Shown here: positions 32,930 through 43,862 of the stretch, one piece after another
How positions within the stretch are numbered: the first letter of the stretch is position 1
Layout: every line of letters starts with the position of its first letter
Origin: Datura wrightii
Taxonomy: Eukaryota; Streptophyta; Magnoliopsida; Solanales; Solanaceae
Reading direction: 5' to 3'
DNA length: 64,000 nt
Assembly (NCBI GenBank): GCA_035772735.1
Contig: JASDFA010000007.1
Location: 87,381,501-87,445,500 of the forward strand
Program-made: the position numbers and the translations under genes
The notes under the pieces: model-generated
What the model was told of the DNA's origin: nothing
The model's database searches: none
The model's input: the letters and a program-made list of their open reading frames with translations, nothing else

Positions 32930-34150
32930 ATGGCCAGCCGACAAGATAAAGGCAAGGGTCCTTCAACCTCAGGCACCGGCAGAAAGAGAATGAGACTGGG
33001 CACTGCTTTCCCAGCTGCACCTGCTGTTCCACGCGGTCAACACCGCCGATACGGGACACGATGGGTCACCGATGAAGGGAAGAAATGGTACGCAAAGCAT
33101 AAGGAGAACAAGTACTTCCCGGAGGAACATATTGCAAGGGAACCACTCGCACAGGAGTTCCCTCGCATCGTACAGAGTATTGAAGCAGCTGGGCTCAGCT
33201 TTATTTTTCAGGAGCCCAAGGAGTGCAACCTTCACTTGGTCTGGGAATTTTATGCCAACTGGAACCCGGCCATCAGAAGCCACACTATTAAAATCAGAGG
33301 ACAAATTGTCACTCTGGAACCCCAGCAGCTGAATGCCATCGTTGGAGCGCGGGACACAGACGCCCACGTTCTCCGCCAGCTCAACATCACCCCACCGTAC
33401 GCCGACATCAGACGTACGTTGTGTGGGGCTCGATCCACAGCCCGATGGAGTAGACACAAAGAGAGGGGTTACCACCAGACTCTTCCCTATTCGCAGATGA
33501 ACAGGGAGGCCAGAATCTGGCTAAAAATTGTATGTTCGTGTTTGATCCCGGGAGTACATATGACAGACGTGACCCGGGACCGTGTCTGCCTGGTGTATGC
33601 TCTTATGAAAGGGCTTGAGATTAATGTGGGGGCGGTTATAATATCCGCCATGAAGAGAGCCAGACTACACCAGGGCCACAGATACGGGTTTGGCGGACTC
33701 ATCACCACCTTCCTCCGAGGCCTCGACGTTGAGGAAGAAGCCTTGGATTACATTCCGCAGTTGGAGCGGAGGGCCCTTGATGTGACAAAGACCAAGGCCC
33801 CCGACACTACACACGGACCTGTGCTGACTCTGGGCGAGCGACATGCTCGTGACGACCAATATATGGCCCGTATGTTCGGTATGCAGATGCTGCAGCTACG
33901 GATAGGTGGGAGACCAGCCACCGAGGATGAATTATGGCAGCTGGAGCTGGACTACCCTTTTGGCGAGAACGCCAGAGCTTTATGCAAGGTGGGGCCAGCC
34001 TTTGTGGAGCCGACTGACGACGACATCCCTACTGATGAGGAGACACGTCGTGAGGACTCTGATGTGGAGTCCGATGATGGCGAGGGAGCTGATTCAGATA
34101 TGGGCGACGAGGCCGCAGCACCGGATGAGGAAGTCGAATATTTCGACTGA
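32930..34150 (+). CDS. Z ORF2, putative plant transposon protein (406 aa)
   Basis: An uninterrupted ORF from ATG 32930 (MASRQDKGKGPSTSG) to TGA 34150. The N-terminus is short and basic (GRKRMRLG, a possible nuclear signal). The globular middle has GKKWYAKHKENKYFPEE, ECNLHLVWEFYANW, IRGQIVTLEPQQLNAIVGAR, SQMNREARIWLKIVCSCLIPG, VCLVYALMKGLEINVG and LELDYPFGENARALC. The C-terminus is strongly acidic (EETRREDSD to EVEYFD). This is the 'putative plant transposon protein' family found in the post-pol slot of Athila-like elements. I see no transmembrane helix, catalytic triad or zinc motif, so neither envelope nor transposase activity is supported. It is the only clean long ORF in the window, which suggests selection or recent mobilisation. 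Start choice rests on the acceptor-to-ATG spacing shared with X. Confidence 0.85.
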   Translation: MASRQDKGKGPSTSGTGRKRMRLGTAFPAAPAVPRGQHRRYGTRWVTDEGKKWYAKHKENKYFPEEHIAREPLAQEFPRIVQSIEAAGLSFIFQEPKECNLHLVWEFYANWNPAIRSHTIKIRGQIVTLEPQQLNAIVGARDTDAHVLRQLNITPPYADIRRTLCGARSTARWSRHKERGYHQTLPYSQMNREARIWLKIVCSCLIPGVHMTDVTRDRVCLVYALMKGLEINVGAVIISAMKRARLHQGHRYGFGGLITTFLRGLDVEEEALDYIPQLERRALDVTKTKAPDTTHGPVLTLGERHARDDQYMARMFGMQMLQLRIGGRPATEDELWQLELDYPFGENARALCKVGPAFVEPTDDDIPTDEETRREDSDVESDDGEGADSDMGDEAAAPDEEVEYFD

Positions 34151-34194
34151 GCAGGGAGTTTCACCACCCACAATTTTGTGCTTTGTATTTTTGT

Positions 34195-34236
34195 GAACAC
34201 TGGGGACAGTGTTCGATTTAAGTATGGGGTGGGGAG
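34195..34236 (+). promoter_or_regulatory. Internal hairpin and polypurine-like tract after Z ORF2
   Basis: GAACACTG-GGGA-CAGTGTTC (34195-34214) is a perfect 8-bp stem, followed by GATTTAAGTATGGGGTGGGG. The tract closely resembles the terminal polypurine tract (GGATTTAAGTGTGGGGTAAG, 36042-36061). It is 45 bases past the ORF2 stop and conserved in X. Confidence 0.65.
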
Positions 34237-36023
34237 TAGTTAGGTGCTGGGTCATAGGCTCTAAATCTGCTGTATATTCTTCCTTGACGTTTATGTATGT
34301 CTGTGCTTTCCCTGTTGTTGTGAACTGATTTGTGAATGATGTGTATATATTTGTTTGTGGCTAATGATGTGTGTCTTTAAAAAGTTATGGTTGCCTTTGT
34401 AAATATTTTGTAAATTTTGTAAATATTTTTTTCTCTATCGATATGATCGATATTTTTCAATTTTTTTGCGAAAAGATGTTGCACTTATCAACATATTTTG
34501 TAAATATTTTTTTTTTCATCGAAATGATCGATGTGTTGCAAAAATTTTGAAGTTTTATTTTTGGATTTCTCGGAGTTTGTTTTCGGTTCTTTTACCGAGA
34601 ATAGTCCCATTGAACCGATGTCATAGTTAGTGAACATTCCCTATGATGGATGGATGACGACCGTCTTAAGGGAAATGTAGTCGATAGGAGTAGATGATTT
34701 GTTTTTAGTTTCTTTGGTGGATTGCATCAATAAACTGTAGTTGCTTATGGTTGCTAAAATTTTGTTACGTGTGTAATTGATGTTCGAAATGCGAAAGTGA
34801 TTCGTTTGAAAGCATGTAATTGTGTAAATATGTTGAGTTACCTAGGCTATAGAATTTGGTTCATTATGATTGAGCTTAATCTTGAATTCATGTAATTGAC
34901 TAATTAAAGAGTCTGTGAATGCATCTTGATTCGAGCATGTGCATGAAGTGTGAGTGAGGTTTTGCTATTCCATGTCATTGTGAATTGTCTAGAACTTGCC
35001 TGGCGTGTATACAAAGCGAAATGAAGGAGGTGTAGTGTCGGAAAGGATGTAGGCATTTCTTTGTTTTAACCGTTAGTTTCCATTTTTTTCTTGTCATGTT
35101 CTACCTTTTTATATGTTGTATACCCTAGTCATCCCGTTGAGCCTTTAGCCGATTTCTTTCTTTTGTCCAGAATTGTATGAACTAAGCTTTATTCCTTCTT
35201 TTCATTAGCCTTAAAGTCTATAAGAAGCTCTTAAGCGCTTACAAAGAACAGAAAATTGTTTCCCAAAGTGTTAAAGAGTGAAAAGAGTGAAAAGAAAAGA
35301 AAAGCAAAGTGAGGAAAGAAAAGATGATGTTGAAGAGGCACTAGTTGTAATTAGATGAAATTGAGGGTACATGAAAACCTTCCGTTTGGGGTCAAGTGTG
35401 CCTGAGGAAATGGGTTGTATGAAAGTAAACCAGCATGAATGGGAGAAAAAGAGAAAAGAGAGGAACAATGTCCATGAGTCGATGGGAATGAGTTGAAAAG
35501 GCGCTTAAGGATGCTAGCGACTATTATTGGCTAATCCAATATATATATATACTAGATCCATAGCCCAGTTACAACCCATTAAAAGTCCTATTTGATCCTA
35601 CACTACATTTCTTTATATTAGTGGAGTAATACACTAAGGGCAAGCCTATGGGTCATGACATGATGCATGTGAATTCTTTTGGGAGAGAGAGTGAAATTAA
35701 TTTCTATATGCCCCTACTTGCATGTTTGTGTGCTGCACGAGCATAAAAGGGGAAGTTTCTCTCGAGTTGTGAGGGTACATGCTTGATGAAAGATTGATTT
35801 TCGTGTCGGATTTCTTGATTAGTTGATTTGCATGAGTTTGCCGATATCAAGAATCAATTCTTAAAAGTCTAGGAAGCCTCGATGTATTAAGGTCATTGTC
35901 TTGTACGACCAAGCATGTTTTCTTGATGATTTGCAAAAATCGAATAATCGGTATGACCGTAACGTAAATGGTTGCACCATAGTGACAAAGGTTGAGATGT
36001 GATGTGCATGATTTGTGTATGTG
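34237..36023 (+). other. Z 3' non-coding region
   Basis: About 1.8 kb without coding potential. Around 34390-34560 it is very A/T-rich with ATCGATATGATCGAT-type palindromes and repeated GTAAATATTTT. It is collinear with X 6126-7799. A (TA)n run lies near 35540-35552. No gene is seen. Confidence 0.6.
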
Positions 36024-36061
36024 TTGTTCGAGGACGAACAAGGATTTAAGTGTGGGGTAAG
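36024..36061 (+). promoter_or_regulatory. Z polypurine tract with preceding AGGA-loop hairpin
   Basis: TTGTTCG-AGGA-CGAACAA (36024-36041) is a perfect 7-bp stem with a four-base loop. GGATTTAAGTGTGGGGTAAG follows and touches the 3' LTR start at 36062. The tract would prime plus-strand synthesis. Confidence 0.8.
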
Positions 36062-37529
36062 TGATCTTGGGCAGATTTATATGCCCAAGTGATACTCAAA
36101 CGTATCATTTTTACCTTGTTTGTTGTGCAATGTGTATATAATATCATGTATTTGGTAATAAAATGCAAATTTATACTAACCAACATGATTAGCATTTGTT
36201 TTGCAGGATAATGTGATTTTTAAGAGCTAAAATGCGTGTTGGAACTATGTCGGAGTTGGACTTGGATGCGAGCGTGGAAAAGACCTCGGATGGCATATTT
36301 TGCAGTGGCTCCGCGATGGTGCCGTGCCACGCTGCCATCGCGGTAGCACACTACCTGGGCAGAAATAAAAATGGCAATTTCCAATGTGCCTGCGCGTCAG
36401 CTCCGTGGCACGGAGACAGGCCTCCGCGATGGCCTCCGTGCCACGTTGAGGCTAATTATCCGGACCATGAAATTTCCAGAGAGGGTCCGCGTCCACGCCG
36501 TGTCACGGAGGCAGTGCTCCGCGTTGGCCTCCGTGACACGTTGCTTGTTATTCCGGGAAAAATTTCCCACTAGTATAAATAGCACACTTAGGTTATTTTT
36601 AAAGGAGAGTTTTTTTAGTTTTAGTTTTTTTTAGCCTGAGTTCAGAAGTGGGAGCAGGAACGTGGTTTTGTGGCAGTTGAAGAATAGAAAAGATAAGAGT
36701 TTTCTTCTCTTCCCTTCTTCTTTCCTTCAATTGTATGCATGATTCACACTCATTCTAGGATGATTAATTCAAGAATGAGTGGCTAATTCCTCTCTTGCTG
36801 AGGTTTTGAACTTGTGTAATGAATGTTGGTAATAATTGATATGGTTTCTTCTTCTTCTTGCATGTTGTTCTATTAATTCTTGTGCTTATTACATTCTTGA
36901 TTGGCCACCATTAATGTATATCTAAAAAGTCCAATTTCACTCGAGAGAGCATGAAATTGGAAAGTTGTGAATTAATAGGGTATTGTTCTTAACTTGATTT
37001 GGGAAAATTGGGTTTTGATGTGCTTTCTTGATAGAAATATACTTGAAAGCCGTATTAGTCAATTTAGGAACCGGAATTGTAGTGTTAGGTCATAAATTGC
37101 ATTTGATCACAGAAATGTAGACGAATGGTTTATGAATCTAAAGTGAAATTAAATACGGAAGTTTTAATTTCTAGGCAAACGTTCTTGGCTAGCAATATGA
37201 AGAAGAAGATGACCAAATTATCATGATTATCAAGTTCATTACTCATTCTTAACCTTGGCATGTGCATATCCATTGTCTAAACTCAACGTAAATAGTAGTT
37301 ATTAATTTTAGTAGATAATTAGTTTAGAAACAAAACTTACTCAAATCTTGGTTGGATTGTTGTTAACATAGTTAGAAATAGAATAGAGATATAGTAAACT
37401 AGGCAGTTTTGCATATCTAGAGCAGCCTCCTTGGATCGATACTTGGCTACTTAGCCACTTTATTACTTGTTTGACCACGTACACTTACGTGTCGGTGTAT
37501 AATATATACCGAGCAGCAGAGCGCGAGCA
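36062..37529 (+). repeat. Z 3' LTR
   Basis: 1468 bases, nearly identical to the 5' LTR, with TATAAATA at 36574-36581 and modules at about 36313-36541. It ends CGCGAGCA and is followed by ACTAG (37530-37534), the target duplication. Confidence 0.92.
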
Positions 37530-37534
37530 ACTAG

Positions 37535-38938
37535 CACAGGTGGTGGTCAGCGCCAGAACAGATTCTATGCCTTAGCATCCAGCCAGGAGTAGGAGGTCTC
37601 CCCTGATGTAGTCATTGGTATGTTATGAGTTTTCCATCTTGATATTTATGCTTTGTTAGATCCAGGGGCTACCTAGTTTTTTGTGATACCTTATGTGGCC
37701 AGTAGCTTCGGAGTCAGTCCTGAAGTATTTTCAGAACCCTTCTTAGTTGCTACTCTAGTAGGTGATTCGATTATAGCTAGATGGGTGTATAGAATATGCC
37801 CAGTCTCAGTCCTTCAGAAAGTCACCTCAGCAGATTTGATAGAGTTAGCCATGACTGATTTTGATGTTATCCTCAGCATTGATTGGCTATTTGCATGTTA
37901 TGTCTCAGTTTATTATAGAACCTAAGCAGTAGAGTTTAGATTTCCGGGTGAGCCAGTCTTAGAATGGAAGGGTACTTCACTTGTGCCTGTAGGTCGTTTT
38001 ATCTTATACCTTAAGGCCGAAAAAATGATTTTTAAGGGTTGTGTGTACCATCTAGTTAGGGTTAAGGATGTGGAGTTTGAAACCTCGACTATCCAGTCAG
38101 TCCTAGTAGTACGTGAGTATCTAGAGGTCTTTCCAGATGATTTACCAGGAACCCCTCCCGAGTGGGAGATTGATTTTGGTATTGATCTTCTTCCCGATAC
38201 GCAACCTATATCTATTCCTCCCTACAGAATGGCTCCAGACGAGCTAAAGGAGTTGAAAGAGCAGTTGAAGGACCTGTTAGATAAGGGTTTCATTAGACCA
38301 AGCAAGTCCCCATGGGGTGCACCAGTTCTCTTTGTTTGGAAGAAAGATGGATCCATTCGTATGTAAATTGATTATGGGCAATTGAACAAAGTCATTGTCA
38401 AGAACAGGTATCCTCTACCCAAGATTGATGATTTATATGACCAGCTGGAGTGTGACATCCAGAAGATAGCCTTCAGGATGTGTTATGGTTATTATGAATT
38501 TGTAGTTATGTATTTTGGACTAACGAATGCTCAACAGCTTTTATGGACTTGATGAACAGGGTGTTTAAGTCATACTTGGATATGCTCATGATTGTGTTTA
38601 TTGATGACACCCTGATATACTCTTGGAGCGAGGAGGAGCATGTTGCTTATTTGAGAATAGTGCTTCAGACCCTCAAGGATCGCCAATTGTATTCTAAATT
38701 TAGCAAATGTGAGTTTTGGTTGAACTTAGTGGCATTTTTAGGCCATGTGGTCTCAAGTGAGGGTATAAGTGTGGATTCTCAAAAAATAGAGGCAGTGAAG
38801 AATTGGCCTAGATCGGTGAATCCTTCAGATATTTGGAGCTTCTTGGGTTTAGCAGGCTACTATCGGAGATTTGTTGAAGGTTTCTCATCTATTATAGCAC
38901 CTTTGACCAAGCTGACCCAGAAGAAGGTGAAATTCTAA
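37535..38938 (+). pseudogene. T2 protease and reverse transcriptase
   Basis: T2 coding resumes after Z. The protease shows YALLDPGAT near 37651-37677 (the usual D-S/T-G-A reads D-P-G-A here) and continues to about 37925, where a TAA ends the frame. RT is open from 37983 with ISIPPYRMAPDELKELKEQL and FIRPSKSPWGAPVLF, then TAA in SIRM*ID. A deletion of roughly 60 bases near 38448 joins DQLE to CDIQKIAF. Compared with M it removes FSKIDLRSGYHQ, the block with the first catalytic aspartate (motif A). Motif C survives as VFIDDTLIYS (about 38597-38626). The segment 38543-38938 carries the thumb and the start of RNase H. This enzyme cannot be active. Confidence 0.85.
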
Positions 38939-40957
38939 TGGTCGAAGGCTTGTGAGAAGAGCTTCCAAGAGTTAAAGGCCCAACTTACTTCAGCACCGGT
39001 GTTAACTCTACCGGAGGATACCGATGGGTTCGTAGTGTATTGTGATGCTTCAAGGATCGGACTTGGGTGTGTATTGATACAGCATGAAAAGGTATAGCAT
39101 ATGCCTCCAGTCAGCTAAAAGTTCATGAGAAGAATCACCCGACCCATGATCTTGAATTGGCTGCGGTGGTATTCGCCTTGAAAATATGGCGACATTTTGT
39201 ATGGGGTCCACGTGGATGTGTTTATGGACCATAAGAGCTTACAATATGTGTTTACTTAGAAGGATCTCAATCTTCGGCAAAGGAGGTGGTTGGAGTTACT
39301 CAAGGACTACGATATGAGTGTGCTATACCATCTGGACAAGGCTAATATAGTAATGGACACACTTAGTAGACTCTCTATGGAGAATGTGTCTCATGTGGAC
39401 AAGGGGAAGAAGGAACTGGTGAAATATATGCATCGACTCGCAAGGTTAGGTGTTAGTTTGTTTGACTCAACCGATGGTGGAGTTATTATTCAGAGCGGAT
39501 TAAAATCATCCTTGGTGACTGATGTAAAAGCTAGACAAGATGAGGACCTGATTTTGGTAAAGCTGAAGGAAGCCATTCAGAATCAGAGGGTAGAGGTTTT
39601 CTCCAAAGGGGGAGATGGTGTGCTTCGAATACCAGGGTCGCTTGTGTGTTCCAAATGTTGATGATTTAAGGAGCCGAATGTTGTACGAAGCTCATGGATA
39701 TAGGTATTCTATCCATCCAAGTGCCACCAAGATGTATCGTGACTTACGAGCAATCTATTGGTGGAACGGCATGAAGAAGGACATCGTAGAATTCGTAGCT
39801 AAGTTCCCAAACTGTCAGCAAGTAAAGGTAGAGCAGCAGAGATCGAAAGGTGTGCTTCAGGATATCAGTATTCCTACTTGAAAGTGGGAAGAAATTAATA
39901 TGGACTTCATATAGGTTTACCTTGTACTCATCGATAATATGACTCCATTTGGGTTGTGGTAGATAGGTTGATCAAGGCTACTTATTTTTTACCGGTCAAA
40001 ACCACGGATTTGGCAGAGGATTATGCCAAACTATATATCTTGGAGCTAGTTCAATTGCATGGAGTGCCCTTATCCATAATTTCAGACAGGGGTACCCACT
40101 TTACCTCTCAGTTTTGGACTTCATTTCAAAAAGGGCTTGGTACACAGGTTAAGCTCAACACAGCATTTCACTCGCAAACGGATGGTCAAGCGGAGCGGAC
40201 AATCCAGACTCTTGAGGACATGTTAAGAGCATGTGTAATTGACTTTAAAGGAAGTTGGGAAGATCATTTTCCTCTTATCGAGTTTGCCTACAATAACAGC
40301 TACCATACCAGCATTCAGATGGCTCCGTTTGAGGCTCTCTATGGGCATAGATGTAGATTTCCCATTGGTTGGTTTGAAGTTGGTGAAGCTACAATGATAG
40401 GACCAGATTTGGTCCATGAGGCTATGGAGAAGGTTTAACTTATATGGGACAGGTTGAAAACAGCTCAAAGTCTCCAAAAGTCCAATACCGATGTGAGAAA
40501 GAGAGAGATTGATTTCAAAGTAGATGATTGGGTGTTTCTGAAGGTATCTCCCATGAAGGGAGTGATGCAGTTTGGAAAGAAAGGAAAACTTAGCCCTCAT
40601 TATGTTGGCTCCAACTGGATTGTCAAACGGGTTGGCAAGGTGGCATATGAATTAGAGTTTCCCTCAGAATTAGCTTCTATGCATTTTGTTTTACATGTGT
40701 TACTTTTAAAGAAGTGTTTGGGTGATCCAGCTCTAGTTGTTTCGGTGGACCATGTTGCTGTGAAAGACAGCCTTAGTTATGAGGAGGTTCCAGTGGAAAT
40801 ATTGGATCATCAGGTTCGACGACTAAGGAACAAGGAAGTAGCTTCAGTTAAAGTGTTATGGAGGAATCAACATGTTGAGGGAGCTACATGGGAAGCTGAG
40901 GCGGATATAATGGCTGGATACCCACATTTATTCTCTACCGACTTAGTTCTAGCATGA
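38939..40957 (+). pseudogene. T2 RNase H, integrase and chromodomain
   Basis: RNase H is frameshifted between 38939 and 39290 (a VYCDASRIGLG-like start near 39034). The linker (VDKGKKELVKYMHRLARLG) leads to integrase. The zinc end is near 39780-39850 (FPNCQQVKVEQQR, with cysteine spacing partly lost). The core has IISDRGTHFTSQFW (second D) near 40075 and TDGQAERTIQTLEDML (catalytic E) near 40180. The first D lies at the TAA/ATG break near 39898-39903. The C-terminal GPY/F-like part and a chromodomain-like tail (VEILDHQVRRLRNKEVASVK…ATWEAEADIMAGYPHLF) run to TGA 40957. The chromodomain would direct insertion to marked chromatin. Stops split the region at 38939, 39661, 39881 and 40438. Confidence 0.85.
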
Positions 40958-41168
40958 GGTATCAGTTTTTTCCCTAAAACTCTATTCAATTTTCATGTTC
41001 AGTTCATGTGTTCGAGTTTCTTTTATGTATATGGATGTGTATATGAATCATGAATTCAGTTCAACTATGTAGTTGAAATGGAAATAGTCATTCCGATAGT
41101 TTTCGATTTAAAAAATCAGTATTTGTATATAATGATTGCATGTCTCTATTTTCTGTATGTTTTCTCAC

Positions 41169-41198
41169 ATTCAAGGACGAATGTTCCCAAAGGGGAGA
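41169..41198 (+). promoter_or_regulatory. T2 hairpin and polypurine tract
   Basis: ATTCA-AGGA-CGAAT (41169-41182) has one A-C mismatch from a G to A change. It is followed by GTTCCCAAAGGGGAGA and the LTR start TATTATAATAACC. The LTR's own TG is mutated to TA. Confidence 0.65.
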
Positions 41199-42695
41199 TA
41201 TTATAATAACCCAGAAGTGCCTAAGATTAGACCCAGGTTTTATAAAAAGGAGTTGGATGAATGTGGAAAAAATCCCACAAAACGGGTGACCCAACGGATC
41301 ATTGGTCCAACCAACGACCCATGGGAAGTAGTCGTGGGAAGGTTGGCTTGGTAACAGTGGGGAAGTAACGAGTGAAGTAATGACTTGTTGTTCGTTACAA
41401 TGAGTCATTGTGCGGAGTCATGGTGGGAACTGGTCCTCAGCCTAAGGGGAAGTAACGGGTCATTCCACAACCCGTTGTGACGAGTAACAGGTCTTGGTCA
41501 CCAGTCATGGGAAGAAATGTCAACATTCTCCAGTCAATGCACCGAAAGGCAACCACGACTCATTGGAGGAAGTAACGAGTCATGGTGAGGCTCGTGGGAA
41601 AGATTGGTGCAGGTCATGACAGGGGAAACAACGGATGACTTAACGGGTCATCACTTGGAGCAACGACTCATCTGGTCGAGTCGAGGGAAGGAACCTAAAA
41701 GTGTGAAATGGGCAGTGGATCTGACGACTCGATACCATGAGTCGTGGTATCATGTAACCACTCATGGGACCGTCCGTTGGTTCACCTAGTGCAAAACTTT
41801 CAGAGATTTCATTAAGGGCATTTTCGTTATTCCTAAGTCTTAGGGTCCTAAACTACGTCATTTAAGGCTCGATATTCAGTGTTTATTGAGGGTAAAATCC
41901 ACCCTAGGCTTATTCATTTCCATGCATGCAAAGTTAAGTAATTGAGGAGGTGATCAAGCTTTTTCTTCAAGGTTTCCTTCATCATCTTCCATTTGGCTTT
42001 CAAGGAGTGTTGAGATTTGATTTTCCCCAAGTATGTAGGGTTATGAATGGGTGAATCCTTTCACACCCATGCACAATCCCACTCTAAATCATGAATTTCC
42101 TATGCCTAATCTATGGGGTTTTGACCCAATGCATGAATCTTCTAATTCTCTACATGGGTATGATCTAAATATATTTCTACGATTGAATTATGATTTATGG
42201 GCAAATTTTATATTATTTTCAATCAGAAAAATCATTCTTCTAGTTTTATAAATTAAAAATTTGAAGAGAAGTTTATGAAACATAAGATTTGTGATGAATA
42301 TATGATTATGATGAGATATATTATGCAAAGCATGTTTCCAGGCTACCCATATCTATAATCATGTTTTTGATGTGAATTGAGTATTTCCAAGCATGATAAA
42401 GTATTGGGAAATTCCCTCATGTCAAGTATGATTTATGATTTTCCCGAATTAAGCTTACCACATGGTTTTGGAGCGAAGACCCTCAACTATTTTTGAGCTT
42501 GTGGTATGGTTTGAGTTAAAGCTTCTCATATGCATGATTTCGGCTTTGAGTTGTATTTGATTATTGAGTGTCAATAGAAGATGTTGAGCTTCGTTGAAAA
42601 ACGATGTAGAGCATATGCATGTTTTGGGAGTAGTGTCTAGCATCGAATAGGCTAAGGGTCGATCACCCCATGCCTCAGAACTATGTGCCAACGTA

Positions 42696-42744
<49 letters not shown>

Positions 42745-43290
42745 CTTTGGGACCTCCCTTGTGAGCTATCCCCTACTCTATTAGGCCACGAGCTTGATAT
42801 CGATATCATTGTATCGTCCCTAGCCCTGGCAAGGCTTTGGACGGCTCTACCCACTTGAGTGTGAGAGTTGGGACCACGTAAACTCTATCGTGGTATGTCG
42901 GTTAAAAGACGAGTCTCCCATTGTTCCTCATGATTTCAGTTATACATGTTCATCATTCATGAGATTATTATATATCTAAGCATGTTCTAAAGCAGGTTTG
43001 ACTCAATGTTCAATTTTACTCATGACTATCAGATTTCAGCTTTGAGTCAAACGATTCAGTTATGATATTACTTTATGTTATATTACGATGAAATCATGAT
43101 TTCAGAAAGAATGGATGCAATCCCTATTCTCAGACTCATAATGTTTATATTTTAAATTATGCATTGTCTTTAAATGATTTTACTTACTTTAGCGGTTTTA
43201 CTTACCTTGCATACTCGGTACATTCCACGTACTGACCGTATACTCTATGTTGAATCATTTCATGATACAGGATCCAACTCTCCGGCTTAG
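41199..43290 (+). repeat. T2 3' LTR, interrupted by M
   Basis: It begins at the TATTATAATAACC after the purine tract and matches T1's and T2's 5' LTRs. M inserts at 43291 after CTTAG, within the stretch 'ggatccaactctccggct'. The remaining ~370 bases lie beyond M, outside the window. Self-complementary AACGGGTCA/ACGACTCAT-type motifs fill about 41330-41780. A long (TA)n run spans 42700-42742. Confidence 0.88.
42700..42742. repeat. (TA)n microsatellite
   Basis: About 21 uninterrupted TA repeats inside the T2 LTR. The same site carries a shorter run in T1 (1101-1119), so the array has expanded here. Confidence 0.95.
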
Positions 43291-43862
43291 TGTCTCGATT
43301 CGAACGTACACCGGATCGTAGACACGGGACAAGGGACCCCGAGAGACCCCAAGTCAACCCATGGCACATGCATACAACTAATCTTATTCAAATAAGCGGA
43401 ATGATAATCAAAAACATAGTGAAAATATAATTATAGCATAACATAAAGAAATACTGGGCGTATACACGGCAGAGCACTACATACTTGTCTGAAAGCCTCT
43501 AATACATAAGAAGTGGGTTGATGGGACAACATCTCCAACTAACCCGACCAAAACTGAACATAAACAACATGAAAGTCAATCAAACGACCCTCAGAACATG
43601 AGGACTCGCCAATAAGCTGAAAACGTAGGCTGAGATGGACTAAGAATGAGGATGAACCTAAGATAAGGACCCTGTATCATGAAACGATATAGCATAGAAA
43701 GTATGCGGTCAGTACGTGAAATGTACCGAGTATGTAAGGTAAGTAAAACGGACGTTTAAAAGTAAAATAAAACTCATAAGTAACATAAGAGAAGGACATC
43801 ATGCTTGTATCATAAACTTCATAAGAGAACATCATGCTCAAGGCTTTCAAATCATTCATAAG
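43291..43862 (-). repeat. M 3' LTR, left part
   Basis: It starts TGTCTCGA at 43291 (the LTR end, reversed) and matches 59521-60096 of the 5' LTR ('ggatcgtagacacggga', 'cccatggcacatgcat'). It ends with ATAAG (43858-43862), the left target copy of C. Confidence 0.9.

Larger units (their letters stand above)
27557..37529 (+). mobile_element. Z: complete, young, non-autonomous Athila-like element
   Basis: Two LTRs (27557-29023 and 36062-37529) flank the primer site, gag-protease, ORF2 and the polypurine tract. ACTAG duplications occur at 27552-27556 and 37530-37534. I count only about a dozen to fifteen differences between the LTRs by eye, so insertion was recent. RT, RNase H and integrase are absent, so movement needed enzymes from another element such as an intact relative of X. 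Confidence 0.92.

Noticed and set aside
32930..34150. ORF2 as a DNA transposon transposase
   Set aside because: The family name mentions 'transposon', but no DDE/RNase H-like triad or terminal inverted repeats are seen, and the ORF lies inside an LTR element.
42051..42251. Small ORF in the T2 LTR
   Set aside because: It lies in a region conserved as LTR in T1 without the frame being kept.
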